Source: Brachionus manjavacas (taxonomy: Eukaryota; Rotifera; Eurotatoria; Ploima; Brachionidae). Taken from it: a stretch of DNA of 64,000 bases. Where the stretch lies: contig JAHQIY010000043.1 of NCBI GenBank assembly GCA_019054805.1, positions 62,001 to 126,000 on the forward strand, written 5' to 3'. A program made the position numbers and the translations under genes. Numbering within the stretch: position 1 is the first letter of the stretch; each line of letters starts with the position of its first letter. Under the pieces are notes generated by a model. It saw only the letters and a list, made by a program, of their open reading frames with translations. It did not search any database and was not told the DNA's origin. Positions 44,262 through 52,573 of the stretch are shown here, in pieces.

Positions 44262-45407
44262 ATGTCTATGTTCAAAAAGACACTTCTTGGCGCAGCGGTT
44301 TCGACCGTTGTATTAGGTTTCTCTGGCATGGCCGCCGCAGATACGAACCTGAATCCCGCAGAAGCTAAATATGAGCAAGGTATCTATGGTTTGATTGCTA
44401 TGCAGGTAGCAAACCGTGATTACGACAACTCACCACAGAACGATGGTGTTCAGTTCAACAACGAGTCTCGCCTTGGTTGGCGTGGTACAGCGAAGTTCGA
44501 TAGCTGGGATAACTGGACATTCTTGTGGCAAATCGAGTCAGGCTACGTTGATGAGTCATTTGCAGGTGAAGATGGTGGTAATGGCTATCTAGGTCGTCGT
44601 GATACCTTCGTCGGTTTTGAACATGACACGATTGGTAAAGTTCGCCTAGGCCGCGTACTAACGCCAATTTACGAATTGATTGACTGGCCTGCAACCAACC
44701 CTGGCATGGGTAACGTTTGGGACTGGGGTGGCAACATTGGCGGTAACAACTTTAACGACCGTCAATCCGATACCATTCGCTGGGATACGAATGAGTTGTG
44801 GAAAGGCTTCACCATGGATATCGCAGCGGGTGCAGGTCAAGACCGAGCGGGCGGTACAAGTAGCACAAAAGCGGGTAGCAACTACTGGCATGGTATGGCC
44901 GCGCACCAGCAGTTCAACGGTGACTGGGGTTGGGTTCAGCTTGATTTAGCATATGAAATGAACTACGACACAATGGAAGGCGATAATGCTAAATATTGGG
45001 ACAACCAAACCTACCTATTGGGCTCTCAAGGTGGTCTCTCTAACGGCTTAGGCTATTTCGCTTACTACCGTATTGCTGAAGCACAAGATACTAAAGGCAG
45101 CGATGAGACAGAGCACTCTTACTCTGTGGGTCTAACCTACAACTTTGGTGAAGGTAACAAGTGGCAAGCGAAGATCGCTCGCGCTGAAAACCTTGGCCTA
45201 GAAGTTGATGGCAAAGATATTGAAGGCACTAAAGATAAAGTGACTTCCATGCAGTTAATGTACTCGGTTGATACTAACGCGGTTGTGTACGCTCGTTACG
45301 CAATGAATGACCTAGAAAACACTGGAACTACTGGTGAAGGTTACCAAGGTCGTTGGAAGTCAGACAGCTTTGATGAAGCGTCTGTCGGTATCGAATACTG
45401 GTTCTAA
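44262..45407 (+). CDS. Outer-membrane porin (OmpU-like), paralogue of the 20031 porin
   Basis: 381 aa with a signal peptide (MSMFKKTLLGAAVSTVV...AAA, cleavage about 26) and a barrel ending in WF. AGGGG is 8 bases upstream. Shares with the first porin the FKRTLLGAA-type leader, the GYLGRRDTFVGFE strand and the DWPATNPGMGNVWDW loop. A UPF0319 gene again follows after a hairpin. Probably a general diffusion porin under envelope regulators; specificity unknown. Confidence 0.9.
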   Translation: MSMFKKTLLGAAVSTVVLGFSGMAAADTNLNPAEAKYEQGIYGLIAMQVANRDYDNSPQNDGVQFNNESRLGWRGTAKFDSWDNWTFLWQIESGYVDESFAGEDGGNGYLGRRDTFVGFEHDTIGKVRLGRVLTPIYELIDWPATNPGMGNVWDWGGNIGGNNFNDRQSDTIRWDTNELWKGFTMDIAAGAGQDRAGGTSSTKAGSNYWHGMAAHQQFNGDWGWVQLDLAYEMNYDTMEGDNAKYWDNQTYLLGSQGGLSNGLGYFAYYRIAEAQDTKGSDETEHSYSVGLTYNFGEGNKWQAKIARAENLGLEVDGKDIEGTKDKVTSMQLMYSVDTNAVVYARYAMNDLENTGTTGEGYQGRWKSDSFDEASVGIEYWF

Positions 45408-45426
45408 TTATTAAATAAAATTATAT

Positions 45427-45445
45427 GGGCGGCATTATGCCGCCC
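45427..45445 (+). terminator. Hairpin between second porin and UPF0319 gene
   Basis: GGGCGGCAT (45427-45435) pairs with ATGCCGCCC (45437-45445). It has only a short TT after it, so partial termination or mRNA stabilisation is likely. It is the counterpart of the hairpin at 21161. Confidence 0.65.
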
Positions 45446-45482
45446 TTCGTTGTTTACTATTCGCTTTGACGTCGAGGAATCT

Positions 45483-46139
45483 ATGAAAAAACTAACAAGC
45501 GCACTTTTATTCGCTGCGATTGCACTGCCAGTGGGAGCGACTGAACTTACTATTATTAACGAGATTGAGCCGTTAGTGCTAAATGGAAAAGAGCTGACTC
45601 GTAACGATTATAAAAGCGCTCAAGTGATTAATTTGCAAGAGGGTCAAAACCAGCTCTTATTCGCCCTTGACCAACTGGTTGTTGAAGATGGCCGTCGCAA
45701 TAAATTGGTGTTTCCGTCAGTCGTAATTAAATTTGATGCAGCGTCTGCTCCGGCCACCCTTAGCTATCCGGTTTTTCGTCATGTTGACCAAGCGAAATCG
45801 TTCCGCAAAGCATTGGACTTCTCACTACTCGATGCTCAGGGTAAGGCTGTGGATTACCAGGTTGATCTGTTACACATCAAAGGCTTTTCCCAGTTCAATG
45901 ATTATGAAGCGGCAGTGGCGGAGTATAACCAAGTTGGGGGCATTGCCTCTATCTCCCATACAGATGCAGTAGCACCTCACGCAAACCACAATGAGGAAAT
46001 CAAGAGCACAAGTGCACAAGCAGGGATGAAGGCGGCTATTGCGACGTCAAGCGGTTCAATTAAAAGCGACTTTTTGTCGATGACACCAATTCAGCGCCAA
46101 GAGTTTATCTCTTGGGCAGTCAAACACATCAATGAATAA
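45483..46139 (+). CDS. UPF0319 (DUF2057, YccT-like) exported protein, second copy
   Basis: 218 aa from ATG 45483, with GAGGA 6 bases upstream; a longer frame from 45450 lacks support. Signal peptide MKKLTSALLFAAIALPVGA. Same pattern as the 21208 protein: IEPLVLNGKEL, LQEGQNQLLFALDQLV, and a C-terminal helical end with short similarity (LSMTPIQRQEFISWAVKHI). Function unknown. Co-oriented behind a porin, as in the other pair. Confidence 0.82.
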   Translation: MKKLTSALLFAAIALPVGATELTIINEIEPLVLNGKELTRNDYKSAQVINLQEGQNQLLFALDQLVVEDGRRNKLVFPSVVIKFDAASAPATLSYPVFRHVDQAKSFRKALDFSLLDAQGKAVDYQVDLLHIKGFSQFNDYEAAVAEYNQVGGIASISHTDAVAPHANHNEEIKSTSAQAGMKAAIATSSGSIKSDFLSMTPIQRQEFISWAVKHINE

Positions 46140-46259
46140 ACAAAACATGGTGTAGATGGATTGTAGATTTGCATATCGGTGCTAAAATAACGCGCAATTT
46201 TGGCACCATCCTCATTTGAATAGAGTGGTGCGGTCATTTAGACAATCAAGGTATTTTAC

Positions 46260-47687
46260 ATGACGGTTAAAACTCGTTTTGCTCCTAGCCCAACAGGCTA
46301 CCTACACGTTGGTGGTGCTCGTACTGCACTTTATTCTTGGCTTTACGCTAAAAACCAAGGTGGTGAATTTGTTCTACGTATCGAAGATACAGACTTAGAA
46401 CGTAACTCTCAGGAAGCGGTAGATGCGATCCTAGAAGGTATGCAATGGATGGGTTTAGAGTGGAATGAAGGTCCTTACTTCCAATCTAAGCGTTTTGACC
46501 GTTACAACGAAATGGTTGATAAGCTGCTTGCTGAAGACAAAGCATACAAGTGTTACGCATCTAAAGAGCTATTAGATGAGATCCGTGCGGAGCAAGAAGC
46601 GGCGAAAGAGATGCCTCGCTACGATGCAAACCATCCGAAAATCGTTGCTGCAAACGCAGAAGCGAAAGAAGGTGATGCGTTTGTTATCCGTTTCCGTAAC
46701 CCAAAAGAAGGCAGCGTGGTATTTGAAGATCAAATCCGTGGTCGTATTGAAATCGCAAACAGCCAGCTAGATGATCTGATTATTCGTCGTACAGACGGTG
46801 CTCCAACATACAACTTTGTTGTTGTGGTGGATGACTGGGATATGGGCATTACTCACGTTGTTCGCGGTGAAGATCACATCAACAATACGCCTCGTCAAAT
46901 CAACATTTATGAAGCGCTAGGTGCACCTGTACCAACGTTCGCACACTGTGCGATGATTCTTGGTGATGATGGTGCCAAGCTGTCTAAGCGCCATGGTGCG
47001 GTCTCTGTGATGCAGTACCGTGATGAAGGTTACCTACCGAATGCACTGAACAACTACCTAGTACGTCTAGGCTGGTCTCACGGTGACCAAGAGATCTTCT
47101 CAGAGCAGGAGATGATAGATCTATTTAGCTTGAACGCGATTTCGAAGTCAGCGTCTGCCTTCAATACTGAAAAGCTACTTTGGTTGAACAACCATTACAT
47201 CAAGACTTCAGCTCCTGAATACGTAGCTGAGCATCTGCAATGGCACCTAGATAACCAAAACCTAAATGTTGAAAACGGCCCAGCAATCACGGAAGTGATC
47301 ACCTTAGTAGGTGAGCGCTGCAATACGCTTGTGGAGCTAGCTGAGCAGATTCGCTACTTCTACGAAGACTTTTCTGAGTTCGAAGCGGGCGCAGCGAAGA
47401 AGCACCTTCGTGGCGCTGCTAAAGAGCCTCTAGCACTAGCATTAGCAAAAGTTGAAGCACTAGAAGAGTGGACGACGGAAAACATCAAACAAGGTGTGAT
47501 CGCAGCGGTTTGTGAAGAACTAGAGATCGGCATGGGCAAAATTGGTATGCCTCTGCGTGTTGCAGTAACTGGCGGTGGTCAATCTCCATCAGTTGATGCG
47601 GTAATGGAACTCGTAGGCAAAGAGCGCGTTATTGCTCGCATCAAGATGGCACTAGAGTTTATTGCTGAGCGCGAAGCTAACGCATAA
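46260..47687 (+). CDS. gltX: Glutamate--tRNA ligase
   Basis: 475-aa class I synthetase that charges tRNA-Glu. HIGH-type motif HVGG near residue 16 ([15 protein letters not shown]) and KLSKR near 240 ([10 protein letters not shown]). The C-terminal anticodon-binding domain is intact. Monocistronic: promoter region upstream, terminator downstream. Confidence 0.97.
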   Translation: MTVKTRFAPSPTGYLHVGGARTALYSWLYAKNQGGEFVLRIEDTDLERNSQEAVDAILEGMQWMGLEWNEGPYFQSKRFDRYNEMVDKLLAEDKAYKCYASKELLDEIRAEQEAAKEMPRYDANHPKIVAANAEAKEGDAFVIRFRNPKEGSVVFEDQIRGRIEIANSQLDDLIIRRTDGAPTYNFVVVVDDWDMGITHVVRGEDHINNTPRQINIYEALGAPVPTFAHCAMILGDDGAKLSKRHGAVSVMQYRDEGYLPNALNNYLVRLGWSHGDQEIFSEQEMIDLFSLNAISKSASAFNTEKLLWLNNHYIKTSAPEYVAEHLQWHLDNQNLNVENGPAITEVITLVGERCNTLVELAEQIRYFYEDFSEFEAGAAKKHLRGAAKEPLALALAKVEALEEWTTENIKQGVIAAVCEELEIGMGKIGMPLRVAVTGGGQSPSVDAVMELVGKERVIARIKMALEFIAEREANA

Positions 47688-47710
47688 CAAGTTCGCTTGA
47701 CTGAAAACAG

Positions 47711-47738
47711 AAACCGCAGCAAATCGCTGCGGTTTTTT
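47711..47738 (+). terminator. gltX terminator
   Basis: AACCGCAGC (47712-47720) and GCTGCGGTT (47726-47734) followed by six Ts. Confidence 0.92.
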
Positions 47739-48116
47739 ATTGCCTAAACAGAACACTCTCAGAAATAGCCTACCTTCCACTGTCTTAATCATGAGAATCT
47801 TGACGAGGTGTAGTTAATTTACTGATTATTAACAGTAAATTTTCATGGCTTCTCAGCCCTTTTCCACAAAGGCTGAGCGACTTAGTTTATTTTTCTCTGA
47901 TTATTAGCTCACTCAATGCTGACAATTCGCCTCTTCTATCGCTGTAAAAAATCCCTATAGTGCTTTCGCCAGTTACAAATAGTTACGTTTGTAACGGTAA
48001 GGAGTAATTGCACATTTGGAAGTGGTTTAGCGTTTTGATTGGAGATTTGTCCTATCTAGAAAGTCGTTCAACGCACTGAAATCAACTATAAGAGCTTAAA
48101 AGCTAAGGATTTAATT
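47739..48116 (+). promoter_or_regulatory. Upstream region of the first ompA-like gene
   Basis: About 380 bp. The dyad GTTACAAA (47972-47979) and TTTGTAAC (47988-47995) with an 8-bp spacer lies about 120 bp before the gene and may be an operator or leader stem. Nothing else is assignable. Confidence 0.4.
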
Positions 48117-49094
48117 ATGAATAAACTAGCAGCGGTCATTTCAGCATCACTTCTTATTGCATCTGCCCCGACGATGGCAGAGGTTTACCTTGGCGGTAAA
48201 GTGGGTAAATCGTGGTTAGATGACGCCTGTACATCTGCGACTGCCAATTGTGATGATGAAGCTTCAGCAGTAGGTGTCTTCGCTGGTTATCAAATGTGGG
48301 ACTTCTTGTCGATTGAGGGAGGATACGATTATTTGGGTGAGTTTACGGCGGATGGACTTAACGACGAAAAAGTGGAAGCCTTTACTCTTGCTCCCAAAGT
48401 AAACCTCCCAATCAGCGACGGAATTTCTTTGTACGGTAAACTAGGTGGTGCATATGTAAAGTACGGTAACCAAGATGATTACTCATACTTAGGTGCAGCA
48501 GGTATCGAATTTGACTCAGGTGAGAACGTGGCTGTAAGAGTCGAATACCAAACGTTGACAGATATTAACAATAATCAAGTACGTGCAATGGGTAACACTG
48601 CGACTCTTGGTTTCGTCTACAAATTCGGCGCCAGCGAACAAACAGCTGAGCCAGTTGCGGTCGTACAAGAGGAAATGATCGAAGCGGCGGTAGAGGAACA
48701 GCCAGCTCAACCAGTCATCGTTAAGAAGATTTATGAATCACAAGTGATAGGTACAGAGAGCTTTACGCTTAATAGTACCGAGCTTAACCAAGAGAGTGTT
48801 GCTAAGTTAGATGAGCTGGTGGATTTTTTAAACGATTATCCGCAAGCTAGCGTTGAGGTTACGGGGTATACAGATACGTCAGGCCGAGCTGAATACAACC
48901 AGAAGGTGTCAGAAAAACGTGCAGCCGCAGTGGAAAGTGCTTTAGTTGATAAGGGGATTGATGACACTCGTATCACTGTCGAGGGGAAAGGGGAAAGCAA
49001 TCCAATAGCATCAAATGAAACGCGTGAAGGGCGTGCGCAGAACCGTCGTGTGGAAATTGTAGTTCCTGCTTTCGAGTATCAAGTTGAACAATAA
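48117..49094 (+). CDS. OmpA-family outer-membrane protein, copy 1
   Basis: 325 aa: signal peptide (about 1-21), an eight-stranded OmpA-type barrel (about 22-180), a Glu/Pro-rich hinge (about 185-205), and a C-terminal OmpA peptidoglycan-binding domain with TGYTDTSG (about 247) and the NRRVEIVVPAF end. Anchors the outer membrane to the wall. Tandem with a close paralogue 230 bp downstream. Two cysteines (DDACTSATANCDD) near the mature N-terminus could form a disulfide in a surface loop. Confidence 0.92.
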   Translation: MNKLAAVISASLLIASAPTMAEVYLGGKVGKSWLDDACTSATANCDDEASAVGVFAGYQMWDFLSIEGGYDYLGEFTADGLNDEKVEAFTLAPKVNLPISDGISLYGKLGGAYVKYGNQDDYSYLGAAGIEFDSGENVAVRVEYQTLTDINNNQVRAMGNTATLGFVYKFGASEQTAEPVAVVQEEMIEAAVEEQPAQPVIVKKIYESQVIGTESFTLNSTELNQESVAKLDELVDFLNDYPQASVEVTGYTDTSGRAEYNQKVSEKRAAAVESALVDKGIDDTRITVEGKGESNPIASNETREGRAQNRRVEIVVPAFEYQVEQ

Positions 49095-49121
49095 GTCTAA
49101 CGAGAATTAACAGAGTCAGTT

Positions 49122-49149
49122 AAGCCTCAACCAATGGTTGGGGCTTTGT
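49122..49149 (+). terminator. Terminator between the two ompA-like genes
   Basis: AAGCCTCAACC (49122-49132) pairs with GGTTGGGGCTT (49136-49146), with one G-U pair, followed by a short T-run. Confidence 0.82.
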
Positions 49150-49323
49150 CTTATTTGTAAGACAGTTAAGCCCGTTATAATGGCGCTTGCTATCTGGCTT
49201 GCGAAATATTTCGTTTGGCATATGCAATAGTAATGCTATCTTCTAGTTCTAAGACTAAACTAGAGCAGTTGGTCTAAAGTAGTTTGACTAGCACAAAACA
49301 TAATGAAAAATGGGGAAGGACTC

Positions 49324-50298
49324 ATGAAAAAGTTAGCAGTGGTAATTTCAAGTGCGCTTGCACTGGCATCAATGAATGCAAACGCAGATTTCTATTTAGG
49401 TGGTAAAGTCGGTAAGTCATGGTTGGATGACGCTTGTACTTCAATCACTGCCAATTGTGATGATGATTCAATGGCGGCAGGTGTTCTAGCGGGTTACCAG
49501 TTCATGGATTACCTATCGTTAGAAGCGGGCTATGACTACCTAGGTGAGTTTACAGCAGACGGTATAGCTGATGATAAAGTAAAAGCCTTCACTATTGCTC
49601 CAAAGCTTAACCTGTCTTTGACTGAAGATATTTCTCTTTACGGTAAGTTTGGTGGCGCACGTGTCGATTACGGTAACAAGAATGACAACTCATTTCTTGG
49701 AGCGGTGGGATTTGAGCTAGACTCTCATAAAAATGTGACAGTTCGCCTTGAATATCAGCGCCTGACTGACGTAAACAACGACTATGTACGTGCGGCAGTG
49801 AACTCAGCTACGTTAGGGTTCGTCTATAAGTTTGGTGCTAGCGAGCAGCCTGCTTCTGAGCCTTATGTGGTAGAAGAGAAAGTGGTTGAAGAAGTTGTCG
49901 TTGAAGAGGCAGTTGTTGTCACACCAGTGCTGAAGACTTTTGAAACTAAGGTTGTTGATTCTGGTGCGTTTGCTTTAAATAGCGCTGAGCTAAAGCCTGA
50001 AAGCTTGCCAATGCTAGAAGAGTTGGTTCAGTTTATGAATCAGTACCCTCAATCTAATGTGGAAATTACCGGGTACACAGACTCAAGTGGTGCGGCTGCG
50101 TACAATCAAAAACTGTCTGAAAAGCGTGCTAAATCGATTGAGAATGCATTGCTAGATGCAGGTGTTGATAGCTCACGCATCACGGCGAAAGGTGAAGGTG
50201 AGAATAACCCAATCGCTTCAAATGATACCGTTGAAGGTCGCGCACAAAACCGACGTGTTGAAATTATTGTCCCTGCGTTTGAATACGAAGCAGAGTAA
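49324..50298 (+). CDS. OmpA-family outer-membrane protein, copy 2
   Basis: 324 aa from ATG 49324 (MKKLAVVISSALALAS), with AGGA upstream; the in-frame ATG at 49303 is weaker. Same domain order as copy 1 and extensive identity, including GGKVGKSWLDDACTS and the NRRVEII end; the hinge differs (a Val/Glu-rich stretch about 185-205). A tandem duplication with divergence. Its terminator is now displaced 1.3 kb away by an insertion sequence. Confidence 0.92.
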   Translation: MKKLAVVISSALALASMNANADFYLGGKVGKSWLDDACTSITANCDDDSMAAGVLAGYQFMDYLSLEAGYDYLGEFTADGIADDKVKAFTIAPKLNLSLTEDISLYGKFGGARVDYGNKNDNSFLGAVGFELDSHKNVTVRLEYQRLTDVNNDYVRAAVNSATLGFVYKFGASEQPASEPYVVEEKVVEEVVVEEAVVVTPVLKTFETKVVDSGAFALNSAELKPESLPMLEELVQFMNQYPQSNVEITGYTDSSGAAAYNQKLSEKRAKSIENALLDAGVDSSRITAKGEGENNPIASNDTVEGRAQNRRVEIIVPAFEYEAE

Positions 50299-50338
50299 TC
50301 TCAATAATGTCTCGTCCTAAAATACGTTGACAGTTTTC

Positions 50339-51148
50339 TTAAGCCAACAGCATTAGCTGTTGGCTTTTTTCATGTACCTCATTTGGTGTCTTCATTCCCA
50401 GGCTGAGGTGTGGCCTTATACCGTTGTAGATAGCTACGGATTCACTAATTAGTTTCTCTAACTCAGTTATATTTTGGCAAGTTTCCAGTAAGAACTCTTG
50501 TTTAAGTATGCCATTTATCCTCTCCGCTAATGCGTTTTGGTAACAGTCGTATCCATCCGTCATTGAAGCCACCATGTTGTCGGTCTTTAGGCGCTCTTGA
50601 TAAAGACCTGAGCAGTACTGAAGCCCACGATCAGAATGATGGATGCATGGACTGTGGTATTGGCGTGTACTTATCGCCATGTCTAGCGCCTTTACTACGT
50701 CCGTCGTTTTCATCTCGTTGCTAAGCTCGTATCCCATTATTTTTCTACTAAAGGCATCTGTGACTAACGACAGATAGTGGGTTCCCTCACGAGACTGAAC
50801 ATAAGTAATGTCACTGACCAGTACCTGCTCAGGCCGACAAGGGACAAAGTCCTTCAGTCGATTAGGATGCTTCTTCATCCAATGTTTACTGTTGGTTGTC
50901 TTTGTATAGCTACGCTTGGGCTGAACGAGTAACAACTCTTCTCTTAGGTAGTCGAAGAATGCGTCTCGACCAAGCTTAATACCTTGAGCCATGAACTTCG
51001 GCTTAAGTAAAAAGTACAGTTTCCTTGTTCCTAAACGAGGCATGTAGCGCCTAAGTTCAAGCACCATTTGTCGAACAGGCTCAAGCTCAACCTGACGTGC
51101 AGTCTCCCGTTTTTCACGTTGATAAACACTTTGCCTAGAGAATCCCAA
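50339..51148 (-). CDS. IS3-family transposase OrfB (DDE integrase domain)
   Basis: 269 aa as an ORF from TTG 51148, but the same frame is open further upstream to about 51184, so it is normally made as an OrfAB fusion by -1 frameshifting at A-AAA-G (about 51177-51181). Catalytic DDE residues are visible in SDITYVQS, HSDRGLQY and LAERINGILK. Catalyses transposition of the element. Confidence 0.92.
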   Translation of the reverse strand: MGFSRQSVYQREKRETARQVELEPVRQMVLELRRYMPRLGTRKLYFLLKPKFMAQGIKLGRDAFFDYLREELLLVQPKRSYTKTTNSKHWMKKHPNRLKDFVPCRPEQVLVSDITYVQSREGTHYLSLVTDAFSRKIMGYELSNEMKTTDVVKALDMAISTRQYHSPCIHHSDRGLQYCSGLYQERLKTDNMVASMTDGYDCYQNALAERINGILKQEFLLETCQNITELEKLISESVAIYNGIRPHLSLGMKTPNEVHEKSQQLMLLA

Positions 51149-51171
51149 CAGTCGACATAGCCGACTTAAAC

Positions 51172-51576
51172 TTACGCTTTTCTCTTTTTGAACGCTTCTG
51201 GCCCCTTGTCTATATACTTTTTTCTGAGGCCAGTCCCGTGCTCTGCATCAAGAATATCTATCACCTCGTTGTAAAATAAGTTCTTCAGGCGCTCGTCTTC
51301 GAGTTCTTTCTCAAGGCGTTTTATTTTCTGTGCGGGGGACTCTTTTGTCTTGGTGGTTTTATGCATGGCTGTTCTCCTTGGATTTCGCGTCCAGTCCATC
51401 TGACCGTGCTTTCTGAGCCAAGTTAGGACTGTTGAACGGCCTTGGATACCATAGATAGCTTGGGCCTGTTTATAAGTCATATCGCCTCTTTCAACAGCGG
51501 CAACGACCTGTAATTTAAAGCCTAGCGTGTAATCGCGCTGAGTGCGCTTAATGTAGGGTCTGTTTGAAGTAGTCAT
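51172..51576 (-). CDS. IS3-family OrfA (helix-turn-helix)
   Basis: 134 aa with a helix-turn-helix (about 20-65, GDMTYKQAQAIYGIQGRSTVLTWL split across the motif) followed by a leucine-zipper-like coiled coil (about 85-110, IKRLEKELEDERLKNLF). It binds the terminal repeats, and with OrfB forms the transposase. Its stop overlaps the orfB frame at an A4G slippery site. Confidence 0.9.
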   Translation of the reverse strand: MTTSNRPYIKRTQRDYTLGFKLQVVAAVERGDMTYKQAQAIYGIQGRSTVLTWLRKHGQMDWTRNPRRTAMHKTTKTKESPAQKIKRLEKELEDERLKNLFYNEVIDILDAEHGTGLRKKYIDKGPEAFKKRKA

Positions 51577-51625
51577 AATTCGTCCTCAATGTGTAAACAC
51601 ATTTCAGGACGGGACATAAGATCCA

Positions 51626-51657
51626 AAAAAGCCTTGGCTTTGAACCAAGGCTTTTTG
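51626..51657 (+). terminator. Displaced terminator of ompA copy 2
   Basis: AAAAAGCCTTGG (51626-51637) and CCAAGGCTTTTT (51645-51656) form a strong hairpin. Removing the insertion sequence would place it about 20 bp after the stop of ompA copy 2, so it was that gene's terminator before the insertion. Confidence 0.88.
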
Positions 51658-51675
51658 ATTGAACTTAGTTGGACA

Positions 51676-52182
51676 TCACTTCAAATCGATACTATTTAAT
51701 CGCCCCATAAACTCTAGAATTTCTAGATTCTCCTTGTTCGCTGCCAATAAGGCTTTTTTCGTTTTCGAGTAGGCGGCTAATCGACCATGTTTTTTGATTG
51801 AACAAACCACGCTCTTATAGATCAGCTTGCCGTTCTCATCATAATTACGCCAAGCAGCGATGTAGCATTCGTCTTTCGCTGTTGGGTTCTCTTTCGTTGG
51901 TCTAGGTTTAAAGATGATCTTAGGCTCTAGCGAATGCGGCAAGCGAGTCATTAAATAAGGGTCTTTGAGTAACTTACGCCAAAACTTGCCCCACATTTCT
52001 GAACCAAGTTCGTTGCGAAGTTTGATCGCTTTCTTCAAGCCCTTTTTTTCACCAATACGTACGTATCCCACTGAGCGATGAAGAACTTTGTCATCAGGAG
52101 TGTGGATATGAATCTTAAATGCTGTCTTGGCTTTTGAAATAAAGCGGTGACCAGTGTTAGTGGTCAAGTTACTTTTGGTCAT
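51676..52182 (-). CDS. Uncharacterised protein with two AP2-like repeats
   Basis: 168 aa, basic. Two segments follow the same pattern: strand, turn with Asp, strand with SVG/SVV, a K-K-G/K-K-H turn, then a helix (about 22-60 FKIHIHTPDD ... KKGLKKAIKL and 107-150 YIAAWRNYDE ... KKHGRLAAYSK). This resembles AP2/ERF-type DNA-binding folds found in mobile-element proteins (inference by pattern only). No named family is recognised. It lies between the insertion sequence and the island edge. Confidence 0.55.
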   Translation of the reverse strand: MTKSNLTTNTGHRFISKAKTAFKIHIHTPDDKVLHRSVGYVRIGEKKGLKKAIKLRNELGSEMWGKFWRKLLKDPYLMTRLPHSLEPKIIFKPRPTKENPTAKDECYIAAWRNYDENGKLIYKSVVCSIKKHGRLAAYSKTKKALLAANKENLEILEFMGRLNSIDLK

Positions 52183-52330
52183 TCAATTTTTATAAATAGT
52201 TTTATTAATAGTTATTTTAGTTGAATGTCCCCAAATGTAGAAGGTTTGATTTTTAATAGCCGCCTTTTTGGATCATCTTAGCTACGAACTTGCTCGCAAA
52301 ATTGTCGTTGCTGCGCCTGACAAACAGAAA

Positions 52331-52361
52331 AAGGGGCTAAATAATGGTTATTTAGCCCCTT
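52331..52361 (-). terminator. tRNA-Arg terminator
   Basis: A perfect 14-bp stem, AAGGGGCTAAATAA (52331-52344) with TTATTTAGCCCCTT (52348-52361). On the minus strand it is followed by TTTTTC. It lies 9 bp past the tRNA fragment and was the original terminator of that tRNA gene. Confidence 0.9.
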
Positions 52362-52369
52362 AAAAGTTC

Positions 52370-52415
52370 TGGCGCTCCCGACAGGATTCGAACTTGTGAC
52401 CTATCCCTTAGGAGT
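52370..52415 (-). other. 3' fragment of tRNA-Arg(CCT), probable attachment site of the island
   Basis: Minus-strand sequence from 52415 to 52370 reads as the anticodon loop CTCCTAA, the 3' anticodon-stem strand, variable loop, T arm with TTCGAAT, acceptor strand and CCA. The 5' half of a tRNA is absent to the right; AT-rich element sequence takes its place. The T stem has one mismatch (ACAAG against CCTGT). This is what a tyrosine integrase leaves when it recombines at the anticodon loop: the displaced 3' end with the original terminator. Confidence 0.82.
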
Positions 52416-52573
52416 ATATTTTTCAATTGTTATGTATATACAGTGATGTACAAGGGTGACCTATAACACCTTGAAATATATAAATTAACTTTAATAATCT
52501 TGTTCTTCATTGTTCATCTTTGTCGATGGAACTACGCTTCATCTGCTACATATTTGCTACATGGAATCGCGTA

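Larger units (their letters stand above)
50308..51616 (-). mobile_element. IS3-family insertion sequence, complete, 1309 bp
   Basis: Imperfect terminal inverted repeats begin TGTCTCGTCCT on the left (50308) and, read inward from the right end (51616), TGTCCCGTCCT. Flanks carry a 3-bp direct repeat TAA (50305-50307 and 51617-51619), the target-site duplication expected of IS3 elements. It carries orfA and orfB on the minus strand in the typical frameshift arrangement. It lies between ompA copy 2 and its terminator. It appears intact and possibly recent. Confidence 0.93.
52183..52573. other. Island left-edge region
   Basis: About 390 bp holding a terminator (52331-52361), a tRNA fragment (52370-52415) and the integrase leader. 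The motif GTGACCTAT occurs in the tRNA fragment (about 52395) and again near 52457, a possible arm-type site. No complete gene. Confidence 0.5.
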
